In this document: positions 35,378 through 45,387 of the stretch, piece after piece
How the letters are laid out: every line of letters begins with the position of its first letter
Position numbering within the stretch: the first letter of the stretch is position 1
From: Salipiger sp. IMCC34102
GTDB taxonomy: Bacteria > Pseudomonadota > Alphaproteobacteria > Rhodobacterales > Rhodobacteraceae
NCBI RefSeq assembly: GCF_004145405.1
Contig: NZ_SELQ01000009.1
Location: 1 to 64,000 of the forward strand
Length of the DNA: 64,000 bases
Direction of reading: 5' to 3'
Notes under the pieces: model-generated
Database searches by the model: none
What the model was told of the DNA's origin: nothing
What the model saw: only the letters and a program-made list of their open reading frames with translations
Translations under genes and position numbers: made by a program

Positions 35378-36639
35378 CAGGCGACGAGCCGCGCCCGCAG
35401 CGCATCCAGCATGGGCGCGTCATGGGCGGGACCGTAGAGCGTCAGGGCAGAGCCGGAGGTCAGCATGCCTTCGGCAAAGGCGCGCACGTCGCCGGTCGTC
35501 ACGGAATCGATCCGTTCGATGGTTTCGGCCAGCGGCGGGATCCGATTCCAGATCGCAAGCAGGCGCGCCAGTCGTTCGGCCCGGTGGCCGGGGGATTCGA
35601 GCCCCATCAGCAGACCGGCCTTCATCTGGGCGCGGGCGCGGGCGACCTCGGGGGCGGCGATGTCGCCTGCCGCACGCTTGAGCTCGTCCATGGTCACGGT
35701 CGCGAGTTGGCCGATATCCTCCGCCGAGGTGCCGGCGTAAAGCGTCGTCAGCCCCGTATCCTCGTAGGCGCCGGCCTGCGCGAAAAGCGTGTAGCACAGC
35801 CCGCGATTTTCGCGGATCTCCTGGAACAGGCGCGAGGACATGCCGCCGCCCATCAGCGTGGCGTAGATCTGCGCGGTATAGATCTCGGGGTCGCGGTAGG
35901 TCGGTCCCTCGAAGGCCATGGCGAAATGGACCTGCTCCAGCGCCTTGTTCTCGCGCCGCTCGCCGCCGACGAAGCGGGCAGGCTCGATCACGCTGGGCTG
36001 GGGCGAGCGCGGCAGGTGCCCGAAGAGGCGTTCGGCCTGTGTGACCAGTGCATCGTGGTCCACGGCCCCCGCCGCGGCGAGGATCATCTGGTCGGGGCCG
36101 TAGTGCTGGCTGACGAAGCCTTTCAGATCGTTGCGCGTAAAGGTCGAGACACGCTCTTCGAGACCCAGGATCGTGCGCCCCAGAGCCTGGTCGGGATACG
36201 CCGTCTCCTGCAGCCAGTCGAAGATGATGTCGTCGGGCGTATCCACCGCCTGGCCGATCTCCTGCAGGATGACGCCGCGCTCGACCTCGATCTCTCGGTC
36301 CTCGAACAAGGGATTCAGTAGGATGTCGGCGATCACGTCGAGGCCGAGGGCCACGTCCGATTCCAGCACCCGCGCGTAATAGGCCGTCACCTCGCGGCTG
36401 GTATAGGCGTTGATGTAGCCGCCCACGTCCTCGATCGCCTCCGCGATCTGGAGCGACGTGCGCTTGTGCGTCCCCTTGAAGGCCATGTGTTCCAGAAAAT
36501 GCGCGATGCCGTTCTGGGTCGGTGTCTCGTGCCGTCCCCCGGCGTTCACCCAGATCCCGACCGAGGCAGAGGCCAGGCCGGGCATGGTTTCGGTGACGAT
36601 GCGGAACCCGTTGGACAGCGTGTGCAGCTCGATGGTCAA
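35377..36639 (-). CDS. M16 family zinc peptidase (mitochondrial processing peptidase-like)
   Basis: A 420-aa metalloprotease. The inverted zinc motif HFLEH (H47, E50, H51) sits in NGIAHFLEHMAFKGTHKR, and a distal zinc-ligand Glu is expected in the REIEVERGVILQEI segment. The protein resembles the beta subunit of mitochondrial processing peptidase. It overlaps the thrC stop by four bases and the GNAT gene by one, placing it firmly in the operon. Its natural substrate in bacteria is not defined. Confidence 0.92.
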   Translation of the reverse strand: MTIELHTLSNGFRIVTETMPGLASASVGIWVNAGGRHETPTQNGIAHFLEHMAFKGTHKRTSLQIAEAIEDVGGYINAYTSREVTAYYARVLESDVALGLDVIADILLNPLFEDREIEVERGVILQEIGQAVDTPDDIIFDWLQETAYPDQALGRTILGLEERVSTFTRNDLKGFVSQHYGPDQMILAAAGAVDHDALVTQAERLFGHLPRSPQPSVIEPARFVGGERRENKALEQVHFAMAFEGPTYRDPEIYTAQIYATLMGGGMSSRLFQEIRENRGLCYTLFAQAGAYEDTGLTTLYAGTSAEDIGQLATVTMDELKRAAGDIAAPEVARARAQMKAGLLMGLESPGHRAERLARLLAIWNRIPPLAETIERIDSVTTGDVRAFAEGMLTSGSALTLYGPAHDAPMLDALRARLVA

Positions 36640-38018
36640 GACGCGATCCGATCCGTGATGATGGACTTCACGGCGTCAAGGTCCTTGGCCCGCGTGATCC
36701 GTTCGGGGCGGTCATACAGGTCCCCCATGCGGGGGGGCAAGGGCGGATGGAGGCCGGTCGCGGCCTCGACCGCGTCGGGGAATTTCGCGGGATGTGCCGT
36801 GGCGAGGGTGACCATCGGAACGGTGCCCAAGTGCGCCTCCGCCACGTGGGTGCCGACGGCGGTATGCGGGCAAAGCAGTTCCCCGTGACGGGCGTGGTAG
36901 CGCGTGATCGCGGCCCGGGTTTCGTTTTCGGAGGCGCGACCGGACAGGTAGGTGTCGCGCAGGGCGTCGATAGCCCCCTGGCTGACCGTGAAACCGCCGG
37001 ACTTCAGATCCTCCATCTGGGCCTTCACCGCCCCGCCGTCCTGGCCGTAGGCGTAGAACAGCGCCCGTTCGAAGTTGGAACTGACCTGGATGTCCATCGA
37101 GGGGCTGATCGTGGGCGTCACGCTTTCCTTGGTATAGGCGCCGGTTTCCAGCGTGCGGTGCAGGATGTCGTTGGTGTTGGTCGCCACCACCAGATCCGCG
37201 ATCGGCAGCCCCATGCGCTTTGCGACATAGCCCGCGAAGACGTCCCCGAAGTTGCCCGTGGGCACCGTGAAGCTGACCTTTCGCTGCGGCGTGCCGAGGC
37301 TGACGGCGGCGGTGAAGTAATAGACGACCTGGGCCAGCACCCTGCCCCAGTTGATCGAGTTCACCCCCGCCAGTCGAACGCTGTCGCGGAAATCGAAGTC
37401 GTTGAACATGTCCTTGACCATTGCCTGGCAGGTATCGAAATCCCCGTCGACGGCGATGGCGTGGACGTTGTCCTCGGACGGCGTGGTCATCTGGCGACGC
37501 TGCACCTCCGACACCCGGCCGTGGGGGTAGAGGATGAAGACATCTACCGCCTCCAACCCCCGGAACGCCTCGATCGCGGCAGACCCGGTGTCGCCGGAGG
37601 TCGCGCCCACGATGGTGACGCGGCTGTTCGAGCGGGTCAGCGCCGCTTCGAACATCTGGCCGATCAGCTGCATGGCAAAATCCTTGAAGGCCAGCGTCGG
37701 CCCGTGGAACAGCTCCAGCAGGAAATGGTTCGGCGCAAGCTGCACCAATGGCGCGCGGGCGGCGTGACCGAAGCCTGCGTAGGCGCGCGCGATCAAATCG
37801 CGGAATTCGACATCGGTGAAGGTCTCTCCGACGAAGGGGCGCATGACGGTATAGGCGACCTCCTCGTAGCTTTGCCCCGCCATCGCGGCGATGGTCTGCG
37901 CATCCAGCGTCGGGATCTCCTCCGGCACGTAGAGGCCCCCGTCGCGGGCGAGGCCGGTCAGCATCGCCTCCTCGAAGCTGAGGGTCGGCGCGTCACCGCG
38001 GGTCGAGATGTAGCGCAT
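36636..38018 (-). CDS. thrC: Threonine synthase
   Basis: A PLP enzyme making threonine from O-phosphohomoserine, 460 aa. The N terminus MRYISTRGDAPTLSFEEAMLTGLARDGGLY is typical of the long class (given across two segments), the PLP Lys is in LAFKDFAMQLIGQM, and GATSGDTGSAAIEAF and PTGNFGDVFAGYVAKRMG bind the phosphate. It starts 3 bases after the surf1 stop and overlaps the M16 peptidase gene by four bases. Confidence 0.95.
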   Translation of the reverse strand: MRYISTRGDAPTLSFEEAMLTGLARDGGLYVPEEIPTLDAQTIAAMAGQSYEEVAYTVMRPFVGETFTDVEFRDLIARAYAGFGHAARAPLVQLAPNHFLLELFHGPTLAFKDFAMQLIGQMFEAALTRSNSRVTIVGATSGDTGSAAIEAFRGLEAVDVFILYPHGRVSEVQRRQMTTPSEDNVHAIAVDGDFDTCQAMVKDMFNDFDFRDSVRLAGVNSINWGRVLAQVVYYFTAAVSLGTPQRKVSFTVPTGNFGDVFAGYVAKRMGLPIADLVVATNTNDILHRTLETGAYTKESVTPTISPSMDIQVSSNFERALFYAYGQDGGAVKAQMEDLKSGGFTVSQGAIDALRDTYLSGRASENETRAAITRYHARHGELLCPHTAVGTHVAEAHLGTVPMVTLATAHPAKFPDAVEAATGLHPPLPPRMGDLYDRPERITRAKDLDAVKSIITDRIAS

Positions 38019-38021
38019 GGA

Positions 38022-38681
38022 TCAAGTCTCCTTCGGGTGTCGCGAGCGGGCGATGAACAGGCCGGACATGGCCAGCCAACCGGCGGCCAGCAGGAACCAC
38101 GTGACCGCGTAGGATGCGTGGTCGTTGGGAATGCCCGCCGTTCCCACTGGCATCGGACGGGTCGGCCCCGGCAGGTCGCGGGCGACCAGCAAAACGGGAT
38201 CGGTCCCCAGCGCCGCTGCCATGGCGGGCAGGTCGCGGGCGAACCACAAGCCATCCTCGGGCTCTGGCGTGAAGCGATCGACTTCGTCCGGCCAGAGCAG
38301 GTTGCCGGTGACGGTGATCTTCCCTTCGGGCAAAGACGTGCCGCGGGCATCCAGCCCGACGAAGCCCGCGTCCACGAGGATCAGGCGGTCGGGCGTTCGG
38401 AACCCGCTGATCGTGCGGTAGCCGGCGCCTGTTTCCTCGGTGCTGACGAGGACGTGCAAAATATCACCGGTGAAGGCCCCCGTCGCGGTGACGGGAAGGT
38501 ATTCGTCGTCACTCTCGGTCGGATCGGTAGGAATCGCGACCGGGTCGGCCGCGATCTCGGCCTCGATCCGGGTCAGGATATCGGTTTTCCACGACAGCCG
38601 CTGCAACTGCCAGACGCCAAGGGCGATCAGCACCCCGGCCCCGGCGATTGCCAACAGGATCGGAAAGACGAGTTTTCGCAC
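38022..38681 (-). CDS. surf1: SURF1 family cytochrome oxidase assembly protein
   Basis: About 219 aa from a proposed GTG at 38681 with GAGG 8 bases upstream; a TTG at 38693 and longer frames are possible. Two hydrophobic helices (VFPILLAIAGAGVLIALGVWQ near the N terminus; YAVTWFLLAAGWLAMSGLF near the C terminus) flank a periplasmic domain. GVWQLQRLSWK is the family's hallmark. SURF1 supports heme insertion into oxidase subunit I. It follows the oxidase cluster but is separated from ctaE by a terminator, and is coupled to thrC. Confidence 0.88.
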   Translation of the reverse strand: MRKLVFPILLAIAGAGVLIALGVWQLQRLSWKTDILTRIEAEIAADPVAIPTDPTESDDEYLPVTATGAFTGDILHVLVSTEETGAGYRTISGFRTPDRLILVDAGFVGLDARGTSLPEGKITVTGNLLWPDEVDRFTPEPEDGLWFARDLPAMAAALGTDPVLLVARDLPGPTRPMPVGTAGIPNDHASYAVTWFLLAAGWLAMSGLFIARSRHPKET

Positions 38682-38793
38682 GAAGTGCCTCAAGTTGCGG
38701 TGACAGCGGCTTAACGCACATCTCGCAAGGGGTGAAGGGAGGAAAGGCACGACCCGAGGGAAGCGGACGCCCGGGCTTGCGCCCATTCCTACG

Positions 38794-38820
38794 AAAAAGG
38801 GCGGCCCTTGGGACCGCCCT
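38794..38820 (-). terminator. Terminator after ctaE
   Basis: On the minus strand a stem AGGGCGG / CCGCCCT (7 bases; the 10-base loop contains a further GTCCC/GGG pairing) is followed by TTTTTC. It lies 33 bases after the ctaE stop and would separate the oxidase operon from surf1-thrC, at least in part. Confidence 0.75.
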
Positions 38821-38852
38821 GATCGCGATGGCTCAATCGGCGACGTCCGCCG

Positions 38853-39659
38853 TCAGCCGCCCCAGACGTAGACGGCGGCGAAAAGGAACAGCCAGACCAC
38901 GTCCACGAAGTGCCAGTACCAGGCCGCGGCCTCGAAGCCGACATGCTTCTCGGGCGTGAAGTGGCCCGCGTAAACGCGGAACAGGCACACGAGCAGGAAG
39001 ATGGTTCCGATGATCACGTGGAAGCCGTGAAAGCCCGTCGCCATGAAGAAGTTCGCGCCATAGACGTTGCCCGACAGGCCGAAGGCGGCGTGGCTGTATT
39101 CGTAGGCCTGGAAGACGGTAAAGATCGCACCCAGTGCCACGGCGAGCATCAGGCCGTATTTCACGTCCTGACGGTTGTCCTCGTGGACCAGCGCGTGGTG
39201 CGCCCAGGTGGCGGCGGCGCCCGAGCAGAGCAGGATCAGCGTGTTGATGAGCGGCAGGTGCCACGGGTCGAAGGTCTCGATGCCCACGGGCGGCCAGACG
39301 CCGTCCACGGCGGGGCTGTCGGGACCCATGGGATAGAGGGCGTTCTTGAAGAACGACCAGAACCAGGCGGCGAAGAACATGACCTCGGACATGATGAACA
39401 TGATGAAGCCGTAGCGCAGGCCGATGCGGACGACCGGCGTGTGATCGCCGACGTTGCTTTCGGTGACCACGTCGGACCACCACGCGTACATGACGTAGAG
39501 CGTCAGCGCGAGGCCCACCAGGAACATCCAGGGACCGCCGCCTTGCTTGGGCATCCAGAGCACCGCGCCGAAGAGCATGATGAAGGCCGCCACGGCGCCG
39601 AGGAACGGCCAGACCGAAGGCGGCAGAATGTGGTAGTCATGGTCTTTCTCGTGGGCCAT
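38853..39659 (-). CDS. ctaE: Cytochrome c oxidase subunit III
   Basis: A 268-aa inner-membrane subunit of aa3-type oxidase with seven predicted helices. It begins [19 protein letters not shown] and carries the family's [20 protein letters not shown] and [19 protein letters not shown] segments. Length is typical. It is the last gene of ctaC-ctaB-small-ctaG-ctaE, 26 bases after ctaG, and is closed by a terminator. Subunit I is not in the window. Confidence 0.96.
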   Translation of the reverse strand: MAHEKDHDYHILPPSVWPFLGAVAAFIMLFGAVLWMPKQGGGPWMFLVGLALTLYVMYAWWSDVVTESNVGDHTPVVRIGLRYGFIMFIMSEVMFFAAWFWSFFKNALYPMGPDSPAVDGVWPPVGIETFDPWHLPLINTLILLCSGAAATWAHHALVHEDNRQDVKYGLMLAVALGAIFTVFQAYEYSHAAFGLSGNVYGANFFMATGFHGFHVIIGTIFLLVCLFRVYAGHFTPEKHVGFEAAAWYWHFVDVVWLFLFAAVYVWGG

Positions 39660-39685
39660 TGGCGGCTGTTCCCCTGCGGCTGTCT

Positions 39686-40294
39686 TCAGTTGTCGTCTAT
39701 GGCGGCGCCCGGCGTGGCGGTCAAGGTATCAGTCGCCAGGGCCGCCTGCTGTTCGGGCATGTCGATCTCGTAGAACGTGTAGCCCAGCGTGATCGTATGC
39801 ACGTATTTCGCGTCGCGATCCTCGACGATGCCGGGGTCGACGAAGAAGCTCACGGGCATCATCACGGTCTCGCCCGGCTGCAGGACCTGCTCGGTGAAGC
39901 AGAAGCACTCGATCTTGTCGAAGAACCCGCCGGCCTCGTAGGGGGTGACGTTGTAGGCCGCCTGGCCGGCCACGGGGCGATCGGTCGGGTTGTGCGCCTC
40001 GTAGAAGGCAAGGCCCGTCTCGCCGATGCGCAACTCCATCTCGCGCTGGGCGGGGGTAAAGGTCCAGGGCATGTCGCGGTCGAGCGAGGCGTCGAAGCGC
40101 ACGGTGATGGTCTGGTCGAGAATCGTGTCCGAGCCGGCCTCTGCCACGTTGGTGACACCGCCGAAGCCCGTGACCCGGCAGAACCAGCTGTAGAACGGGA
40201 CCGAGGCCCAGGCGAGCGCCCCCATCACCACCACGACCGTCACCAGTTGCGCCAGCGTGCGCTGCGCTCCCTTGAGGCGGGGAAACAAGGTCAT
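39686..40294 (-). CDS. ctaG: Cytochrome c oxidase assembly protein CtaG (Cox11)
   Basis: A 202-aa copper chaperone that delivers Cu(I) to the CuB site of subunit I. It has one N-terminal helix ([20 protein letters not shown]), the [13 protein letters not shown] motif and the copper-binding [10 protein letters not shown] motif. The periplasmic domain follows. It overlaps the 66-aa gene by four bases and precedes ctaE. Complete and typical. Confidence 0.95.
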   Translation of the reverse strand: MTLFPRLKGAQRTLAQLVTVVVVMGALAWASVPFYSWFCRVTGFGGVTNVAEAGSDTILDQTITVRFDASLDRDMPWTFTPAQREMELRIGETGLAFYEAHNPTDRPVAGQAAYNVTPYEAGGFFDKIECFCFTEQVLQPGETVMMPVSFFVDPGIVEDRDAKYVHTITLGYTFYEIDMPEQQAALATDTLTATPGAAIDDN

Positions 40295-40491
40295 TCGCTG
40301 TCCTCCTGCGGGATGATCTGGGGCCGCGCCACGTGGTCGTAGGTTTCGAATTGCCGGGCGTCACCCAGTTGCAGGACCTTCACCACCGTCAAGCCGAAGA
40401 CGATCACCAGAAAACCCAGCAGAAGCAGGCCCACGCCGGTGTTGCGACCGCGGCGACGCTGGTGGATTTCATGCTCGACTTTCAGTGCCAT
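40291..40491 (-). CDS. Small single-span membrane protein of the oxidase cluster
   Basis: A 66-aa protein with a basic N terminus (EIHQRRRGRN), one helix (TGVGLLLLGFLVIVFGLTVV) and an acidic tail. It starts directly after the ctaB stop and overlaps ctaG by four bases, so it is co-translated with both. Similar small proteins sit at this place in other Rhodobacterales, as I recall; an assembly role for the oxidase is inferred from position only. Confidence 0.78.
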   Translation of the reverse strand: MALKVEHEIHQRRRGRNTGVGLLLLGFLVIVFGLTVVKVLQLGDARQFETYDHVARPQIIPQEDSE

Positions 40492-41427
40492 CTAAAGGCC
40501 TCCCCACCGCAGCGCGGCTTCGATCCAGAGCGCACCGAAATGCGCGAACAGGTAGTAGAGCGAGATCTTGAAGGTGCGGATTTCGACCTTGTAGTTGTCG
40601 GCCTCGGCCTGCGCCTCTGTGCGGCGCCAGATCTCGTAACACCCTTTCAGGAACCAGATATTCATCACGACGGCGGTCGCCAAGTAGATCCAGCCGCCGA
40701 TGGGTGTGACACCCAGTCCCAGGGCGACCACCACGAGCGGGAGGCAATAGGCGAGCACGTGGTTGCGCGTCGCGCGGCGACCGTGCGTTTCCGTCAGCAT
40801 CGGCACGCCCGCGTCACCGTAGTCGGACTTCACGAAAAGCGCGAGCGCCCAGAAATGCGGTGGTGTCCACATGAAGACGAGCAGGAACATCAGCACCGAT
40901 TCGACGGAGATCCCCCCCGTCGCCACGGCCCAGCCGATCATCGGGGGGAAGGCACCCGCGGCCCCGCCGATCACGATGTTCTGCGGCGTGGCCCGCTTCA
41001 GCCAGATCGAGTAGATCACGACATAAAAGAAGATCGTGAAGGCCAGCAACCCTGCGGCCAGGAAGTTCGTGGCCAGCCCCAAGAGCACGACCGAAAACCC
41101 CGAAAGGGCCAGGCCCAGTGCCAAGGCCTCGCCCGCCTCGACCCGGCCGCCGGGAATCGGACGCTTGGCGGTGCGGCGCATGCGGGCGTCGATGTCGGCA
41201 TCCCACCACATGTTCAGCGCACCCGAGGCCCCGCCACCGACCGCGATGCACAGGATCGCCACGAAACCGATGAACGGATGCACGCTGCCCGGGGCGACGA
41301 TCATCCCCACCAATGCCGTGAAGACGACGAGCGTCATCACGCGCGGCTTGAGCAAGGCGAAATAGTCGCCCAGTTGCGCTTCGACGGGGGTTTCGGAGAC
41401 GGTCTCGTGCAGGCTCAAATCGGACAT
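40492..41427 (-). CDS. ctaB: Protoheme IX farnesyltransferase (heme O synthase)
   Basis: Adds the farnesyl tail to heme B to form heme O for the oxidase. From ATG 41427 it is about 311 aa with many membrane helices. The prenyltransferase Asp motifs are NMWWDADIDARMRRT and KSDYGDAGVPM, and LLKPRVMTLVVFTALVGM is the family's first helix. It lies 94 bases after ctaC. Heme A synthase is not in the window. Confidence 0.95.
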   Translation of the reverse strand: MSDLSLHETVSETPVEAQLGDYFALLKPRVMTLVVFTALVGMIVAPGSVHPFIGFVAILCIAVGGGASGALNMWWDADIDARMRRTAKRPIPGGRVEAGEALALGLALSGFSVVLLGLATNFLAAGLLAFTIFFYVVIYSIWLKRATPQNIVIGGAAGAFPPMIGWAVATGGISVESVLMFLLVFMWTPPHFWALALFVKSDYGDAGVPMLTETHGRRATRNHVLAYCLPLVVVALGLGVTPIGGWIYLATAVVMNIWFLKGCYEIWRRTEAQAEADNYKVEIRTFKISLYYLFAHFGALWIEAALRWGGL

Positions 41428-41521
41428 GGGCAGGCGACCTTCGGATGGGCGGACGGCCTTGCCGGTCGGGCAAGGCCGCAATGTTCGACGTGGGCCGGGA
41501 CGTCAAGGCGCCCCTTGTGGA

Positions 41522-42352
41522 TCAGGCGGGGTTCTGGGCCTGCGCCTCGACCAGCCAGGCGTCGTATTCTTCCTGGCTGACCGCTTTCACCGCGATCGGC
41601 ATGTAGGCATGATCGACGCCGCACAATTCGGAGCACTGGCCGAAGTAGACACCTTCCTGATCGACCTCAAACCACAGCTGGGCCAGACGACCCGGGACCG
41701 CGTCCTGCTTCACGCCGAAGGCGGGGATGGTCCAGGAATGGATCACGTCCGCGCCGGTCAGCTGCATGACCACCGTGGCGCCGACGGGCACCACCACCGG
41801 CTGGTCGACGGCCAGCTTGTAGAGGTCTTCGGTATATCCGTACTCTTCGAGCTCGTCGGGCTCCAGCATGAAGGATTCGAACGAGACGCCGTCGTCGACG
41901 TATTCGTAGCCCCAGTACCACTGGAAGCCGGTGACCTTGATGGTCACGTCGCCTTCGGGAATTTCCTGCTGGTTGAACAGCACCGGCAGCGAGAAGGCCC
42001 CGATGAACACCAGGATCACGATGGGCACGACGGTCCAGGCGATCTCCAGCGGGGAGTTGTGGGTGAAGCGGGCGGGCGTCGGGTTGGCCTTGCTGTTGTA
42101 CTTCAGCACGACCCAGGCGATCAGGCCGGTCACGAAGAGCGTGATGCCCGCGATGATCGCCAGCAGCAGACCGTCGAGCCAGTGCACGTCGCGCGCGATC
42201 GAGGTCGCGGCTTCCTGGAACCCGATGCCACCGGGGGTCGGCGCGCCGATGACCGGCAGATCAGCGGACACGTCCTGCGCCCAGGCGGTGCCGGTGGCCA
42301 GCGTCAGGCCCAGCGTGGCCCATCCGGTTTTGGCGATGTTGCTCAGACCCAT
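41522..42352 (-). CDS. ctaC: Cytochrome c oxidase subunit II
   Basis: A 276-aa subunit that accepts electrons from cytochrome c. It has a signal peptide ([19 protein letters not shown]), two helices (about 58-80 and 100-120), the aromatic electron-entry patch FQWYWGYEY and the binuclear CuA site [15 protein letters not shown] with the first His in [11 protein letters not shown]. The start at 42352 follows AGAGGGAT. It is first in the oxidase operon; a promoter should lie in the 171-base divergent gap before tldD. Confidence 0.96.
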   Translation of the reverse strand: MGLSNIAKTGWATLGLTLATGTAWAQDVSADLPVIGAPTPGGIGFQEAATSIARDVHWLDGLLLAIIAGITLFVTGLIAWVVLKYNSKANPTPARFTHNSPLEIAWTVVPIVILVFIGAFSLPVLFNQQEIPEGDVTIKVTGFQWYWGYEYVDDGVSFESFMLEPDELEEYGYTEDLYKLAVDQPVVVPVGATVVMQLTGADVIHSWTIPAFGVKQDAVPGRLAQLWFEVDQEGVYFGQCSELCGVDHAYMPIAVKAVSQEEYDAWLVEAQAQNPA

Positions 42353-42523
42353 TGTCGCATCCCTCTGGCTGTGCGCGGCGTGCGCAAGGGACCCCGAGTC
42401 CCGTTGTAAGTTGGCCCCCATGTCCCATATCCTGACGGACAACTCAAGAACCCCGGTTGCGGCAATCGGACGCTTGGCGGTCCGGGTTTCCTCGTCCTCT
42501 CTCTATCCTGTCAGGAGCCTTCC

Positions 42524-43942
42524 ATGTCCGACGCCCCCTTCCGCCCGTTCGACACCCACTTCGACCGCGACGCGGCCCTCGCCCACCTGCAGGAGGCAAC
42601 CCGCGGTGCCGATGACGGAGAGCTCTTCGTCGAACGCCGCCGGTCGGAGGCGCTGGTGCTGGACGACGGCCACGTGAAAACGGCGAGCTATGATGCCTCC
42701 GAAGGTTTCGGGTTGCGCGCCGTCCGGGGAGAGACGGCAGGCTATGCCCATTCCACGACGCTGGACGAGACCGCCCTGAAGCGCGCTGTGGCCACCGCCC
42801 GGTTGGCGGTGGGCGATGGAGGCGGTACCCTGGCCGAGGGGCCGCGCGGCACGAACGAGCGGCTCTACAGCGACGTCGACCCGGTCTCCGAGGCGAGCTT
42901 TCCGGCCAAGATAGACCTTCTGCGCCAGATCGACGCCTTCTGCCGCGACCTCGATCCCAGGGTGGTGCAGGTGACGGCGTCGCTCGCGGCGTCCCTGCAG
43001 GAGGTCTCGATCCTGCGCCCCGACGGCGCCCTGGTGCAGGATGCCCGCCCGATGAGCCGGATCAACGTGAGCGTCATCGTGGAAGAGAACGGTCGGCGCG
43101 AAGCCGGGTCCATGGGCGGCGGCGGGCGTGCGTCGCTTCTGGGACTGATCGCGCCGGAACACTGGCAAGGCGCCGCGCGAGAGGCGCTGCGCATCGCGCT
43201 CGTCAATCTGCAGGCGGAACCGGCACCCGCCGGCGTGCTGGACGTGGTCCTCGGACCGGGCTGGCCCGGCATCCTGCTGCACGAGGCGATCGGCCACGGG
43301 CTGGAAGGCGATTTCAACCGCAAGGGGGCCAGCGCCTTCGCGGGGCTGATGGGCCAGCAGATCGCCGCAAAGGGGGTGACGGTGCTGGACGACGGCACGA
43401 TCCCCGACCGCCGGGGGTCGATCACGGTGGACGACGAGGGGACGCCCTCTGCCCGCAACGTGCTGATCGAGGATGGCATCCTCGTGGGTTACATGCAGGA
43501 CCGCCAGAACGCGCGGCTGATGGGGGTGGAACCCACCGGCAACGGGCGCCGGGAAAGCTACGCCCATGCGCCGATGCCGCGGATGACGAACACCTTCATG
43601 CAGCCGGGCGCGGCCGATCCGAAGGACCTCGTCGCCGATCTCGCGGACGGGATCTACGCCGTGGGCTTCGGCGGCGGGCAGGTCGACATCACCAACGGCA
43701 AGTTCGTCTTCTCCTGCACCGAGGCCTACCGCGTGAAGGACGGTCGCATCGGGGCGCCGGTCAAGGGCGCCACGCTGATCGGCGACGGTGCGACGGCGTT
43801 GCAGAAGATCCGCGGAGTAGGCAATGATCTTGCCCTCGATCCCGGGATCGGAAACTGCGGCAAGGCCGGTCAATGGGTGCCGGTCGGCGTGGGCCAACCC
43901 AGCCTTCTGATCGGCGGCCTGACCGTCGGCGGATCGGCCTGA
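42524..43942 (+). CDS. tldD: Metalloprotease TldD
   Basis: The zinc-protease subunit of the TldD/TldE heterodimer that trims unfolded peptides and matures some modified peptides. The 472 aa contain the HExxxH motif HEAIGHGLEGDF (from H253), followed by NRKGASAFAGLMGQQ, and further conserved stretches (TNTFMQPG and GVGNDLALDPGIGNCGKAGQ). The start is ATG with AGGAG upstream. tldE/pmbA is not in this window. It is divergent from ctaC. Confidence 0.95.
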   Translation: MSDAPFRPFDTHFDRDAALAHLQEATRGADDGELFVERRRSEALVLDDGHVKTASYDASEGFGLRAVRGETAGYAHSTTLDETALKRAVATARLAVGDGGGTLAEGPRGTNERLYSDVDPVSEASFPAKIDLLRQIDAFCRDLDPRVVQVTASLAASLQEVSILRPDGALVQDARPMSRINVSVIVEENGRREAGSMGGGGRASLLGLIAPEHWQGAAREALRIALVNLQAEPAPAGVLDVVLGPGWPGILLHEAIGHGLEGDFNRKGASAFAGLMGQQIAAKGVTVLDDGTIPDRRGSITVDDEGTPSARNVLIEDGILVGYMQDRQNARLMGVEPTGNGRRESYAHAPMPRMTNTFMQPGAADPKDLVADLADGIYAVGFGGGQVDITNGKFVFSCTEAYRVKDGRIGAPVKGATLIGDGATALQKIRGVGNDLALDPGIGNCGKAGQWVPVGVGQPSLLIGGLTVGGSA

Positions 43943-44026
43943 GCGATGGGACCCAGGGCCGATTCACGTTTCATTAATGAAGCTGCCCGTAATCTGGGGA
44001 GGTAGCAGACGCGGGCAGATTCGATC

Positions 44027-45259
44027 TTGGCCAACCTTTCGCAGACTCCCCTGATCCCCCCGCCGGAAGACGTTATTTTCGACTGCCTGCGTCTGCTGCG
44101 CTCGCGCCGGGTCGGTCCGACGACCTGGCACCGGCTGATGGCCGATCACGGCAGCGCCGCCGAAAGCCTGAGGGCCTTGCCGGACATCGCGCGCGAGGCA
44201 GGCGTCACGGACTACCGCATCTGCCCCCCCGAGGTCATCGAGGCGGAGTTGCGCGCCGCCCGGGCCGCCGGGGCGAAACCGGTCCTGTGGGGCACGCCCG
44301 CCTACCCCGCCACACTGACGGACTCGGACGATGCCCCGCCGTTCCTCTGGGCGCTCGGCGATCTGTCGCTCCTCCACAGACCGATGATCGCTCTCGTGGG
44401 CGGGCGGGATGCCTCTTCCCTCGGGTTGCGGATGGCACGGAAACTGGCGCACGAACTCTCGCAAGAAAAATACGTCGTCATCTCGGGCCTCGCGCGGGGG
44501 GTGGACGCGGCGGGACATGCCGCGGCCCTGGAGGGCGGCACGGTGGCGGTGCAGGCCGGTGGGGTTGATACGATCTACCCGGCGGAAAACACCGATCTGG
44601 CTCACGCGATCGCCGATCGCGGGTTGCGGATTTCGGAAGGGGCCATGGGACTGCAACCGCGGGCGCGCCATTTTCCCGCGCGCAACCGCATCATCTCGGG
44701 CCTGTCGCGCGCGGTGGTCGTGGTGTAAGCCGCCGCAAGGTCCGGCAGCCTGATCACGGCCCGCAATGCCTTGGACCAGAACCGGGAGGTGTTGGCCGTT
44801 CCGGGGCATCCGTTCGACGCGCGTGCCGCGGGTTGCAACCTGTTGATCCGCGACGGCGCGGGCCTGGTGCGCGGCGCGCGGGACGTGATCGAGGCCGTGG
44901 GCCCCGCGATAACCGACGACGCCCCCGCCGACAGTGGTCGACCCGCCCGGGCGGCAGGTGAACGGGTACTCGCCGCTCCGCCACCGGCGCGGGGGGGCGC
45001 GACATCCAGCGCACCGGACGCGCCCGTGGCGCAGGCGATGTCCGACCTTCCACCCCCGCCCCCGTCGCGCTCCTTGGCCGAGGCGACGGCGCTGCACGCG
45101 CGTATCCTCGACCGACTTTCCCCCGCGCCGATCGCGGAAGACCAGCTGATCCGCGATCTGGATGCACGCCCCGGGCACGTCGCCCCCGTGCTGGTCGACC
45201 TCGAACTGGACGGCAAGATAGTCCGCCAGCCCGGCGGCATGCTGGCGCTGGTGTCCTGA
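44027..45259 (+). pseudogene. dprA: DNA-processing protein DprA, interrupted by an in-frame TAA
   Basis: DprA loads RecA on incoming single-stranded DNA during transformation. The frame runs from TTG 44027 through the Rossmann-like region (ALVGGRDASSLGLRMARKL, SGLARGVDAAGHAAAL) to SGLSRAVVVV, then hits TAA at 44726-44728. It continues in the same frame as AAARSGSLITARNALDQNRE to 45259, exactly where other DprA proteins read VVVEAAARSGSLIT. The codon expected is GAA, so one G-to-T change splits the gene at residue 234 of 410. The first half would still fold partly. Alternatives are a sequencing error or readthrough. The GGRDAS replacing the usual GARNAS hints at relaxed selection. Confidence 0.88.
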
Positions 45260-45320
45260 GCCGATCGGCGGACGCCCCCCCCTTCCAGATCAGATCCCGC
45301 CCATGGCCTGGGGGCTTCCA

Positions 45321-45349
45321 TTGACATCCCCAAGCCAACCGCCACATGG
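45321..45349 (+). promoter_or_regulatory. Candidate promoter of topA
   Basis: A perfect -35 TTGACA (45321-45326) followed after 17 bases by ACATGG, a weak -10, 39 bases before the topA start. A good -35 with a poor -10 is common in Rhodobacterales. No mapped transcript supports it. Confidence 0.35.
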
Positions 45350-45387
45350 TGCGCGGCCAATACCCCAGCCCTGCGAGCAGGATCTTC

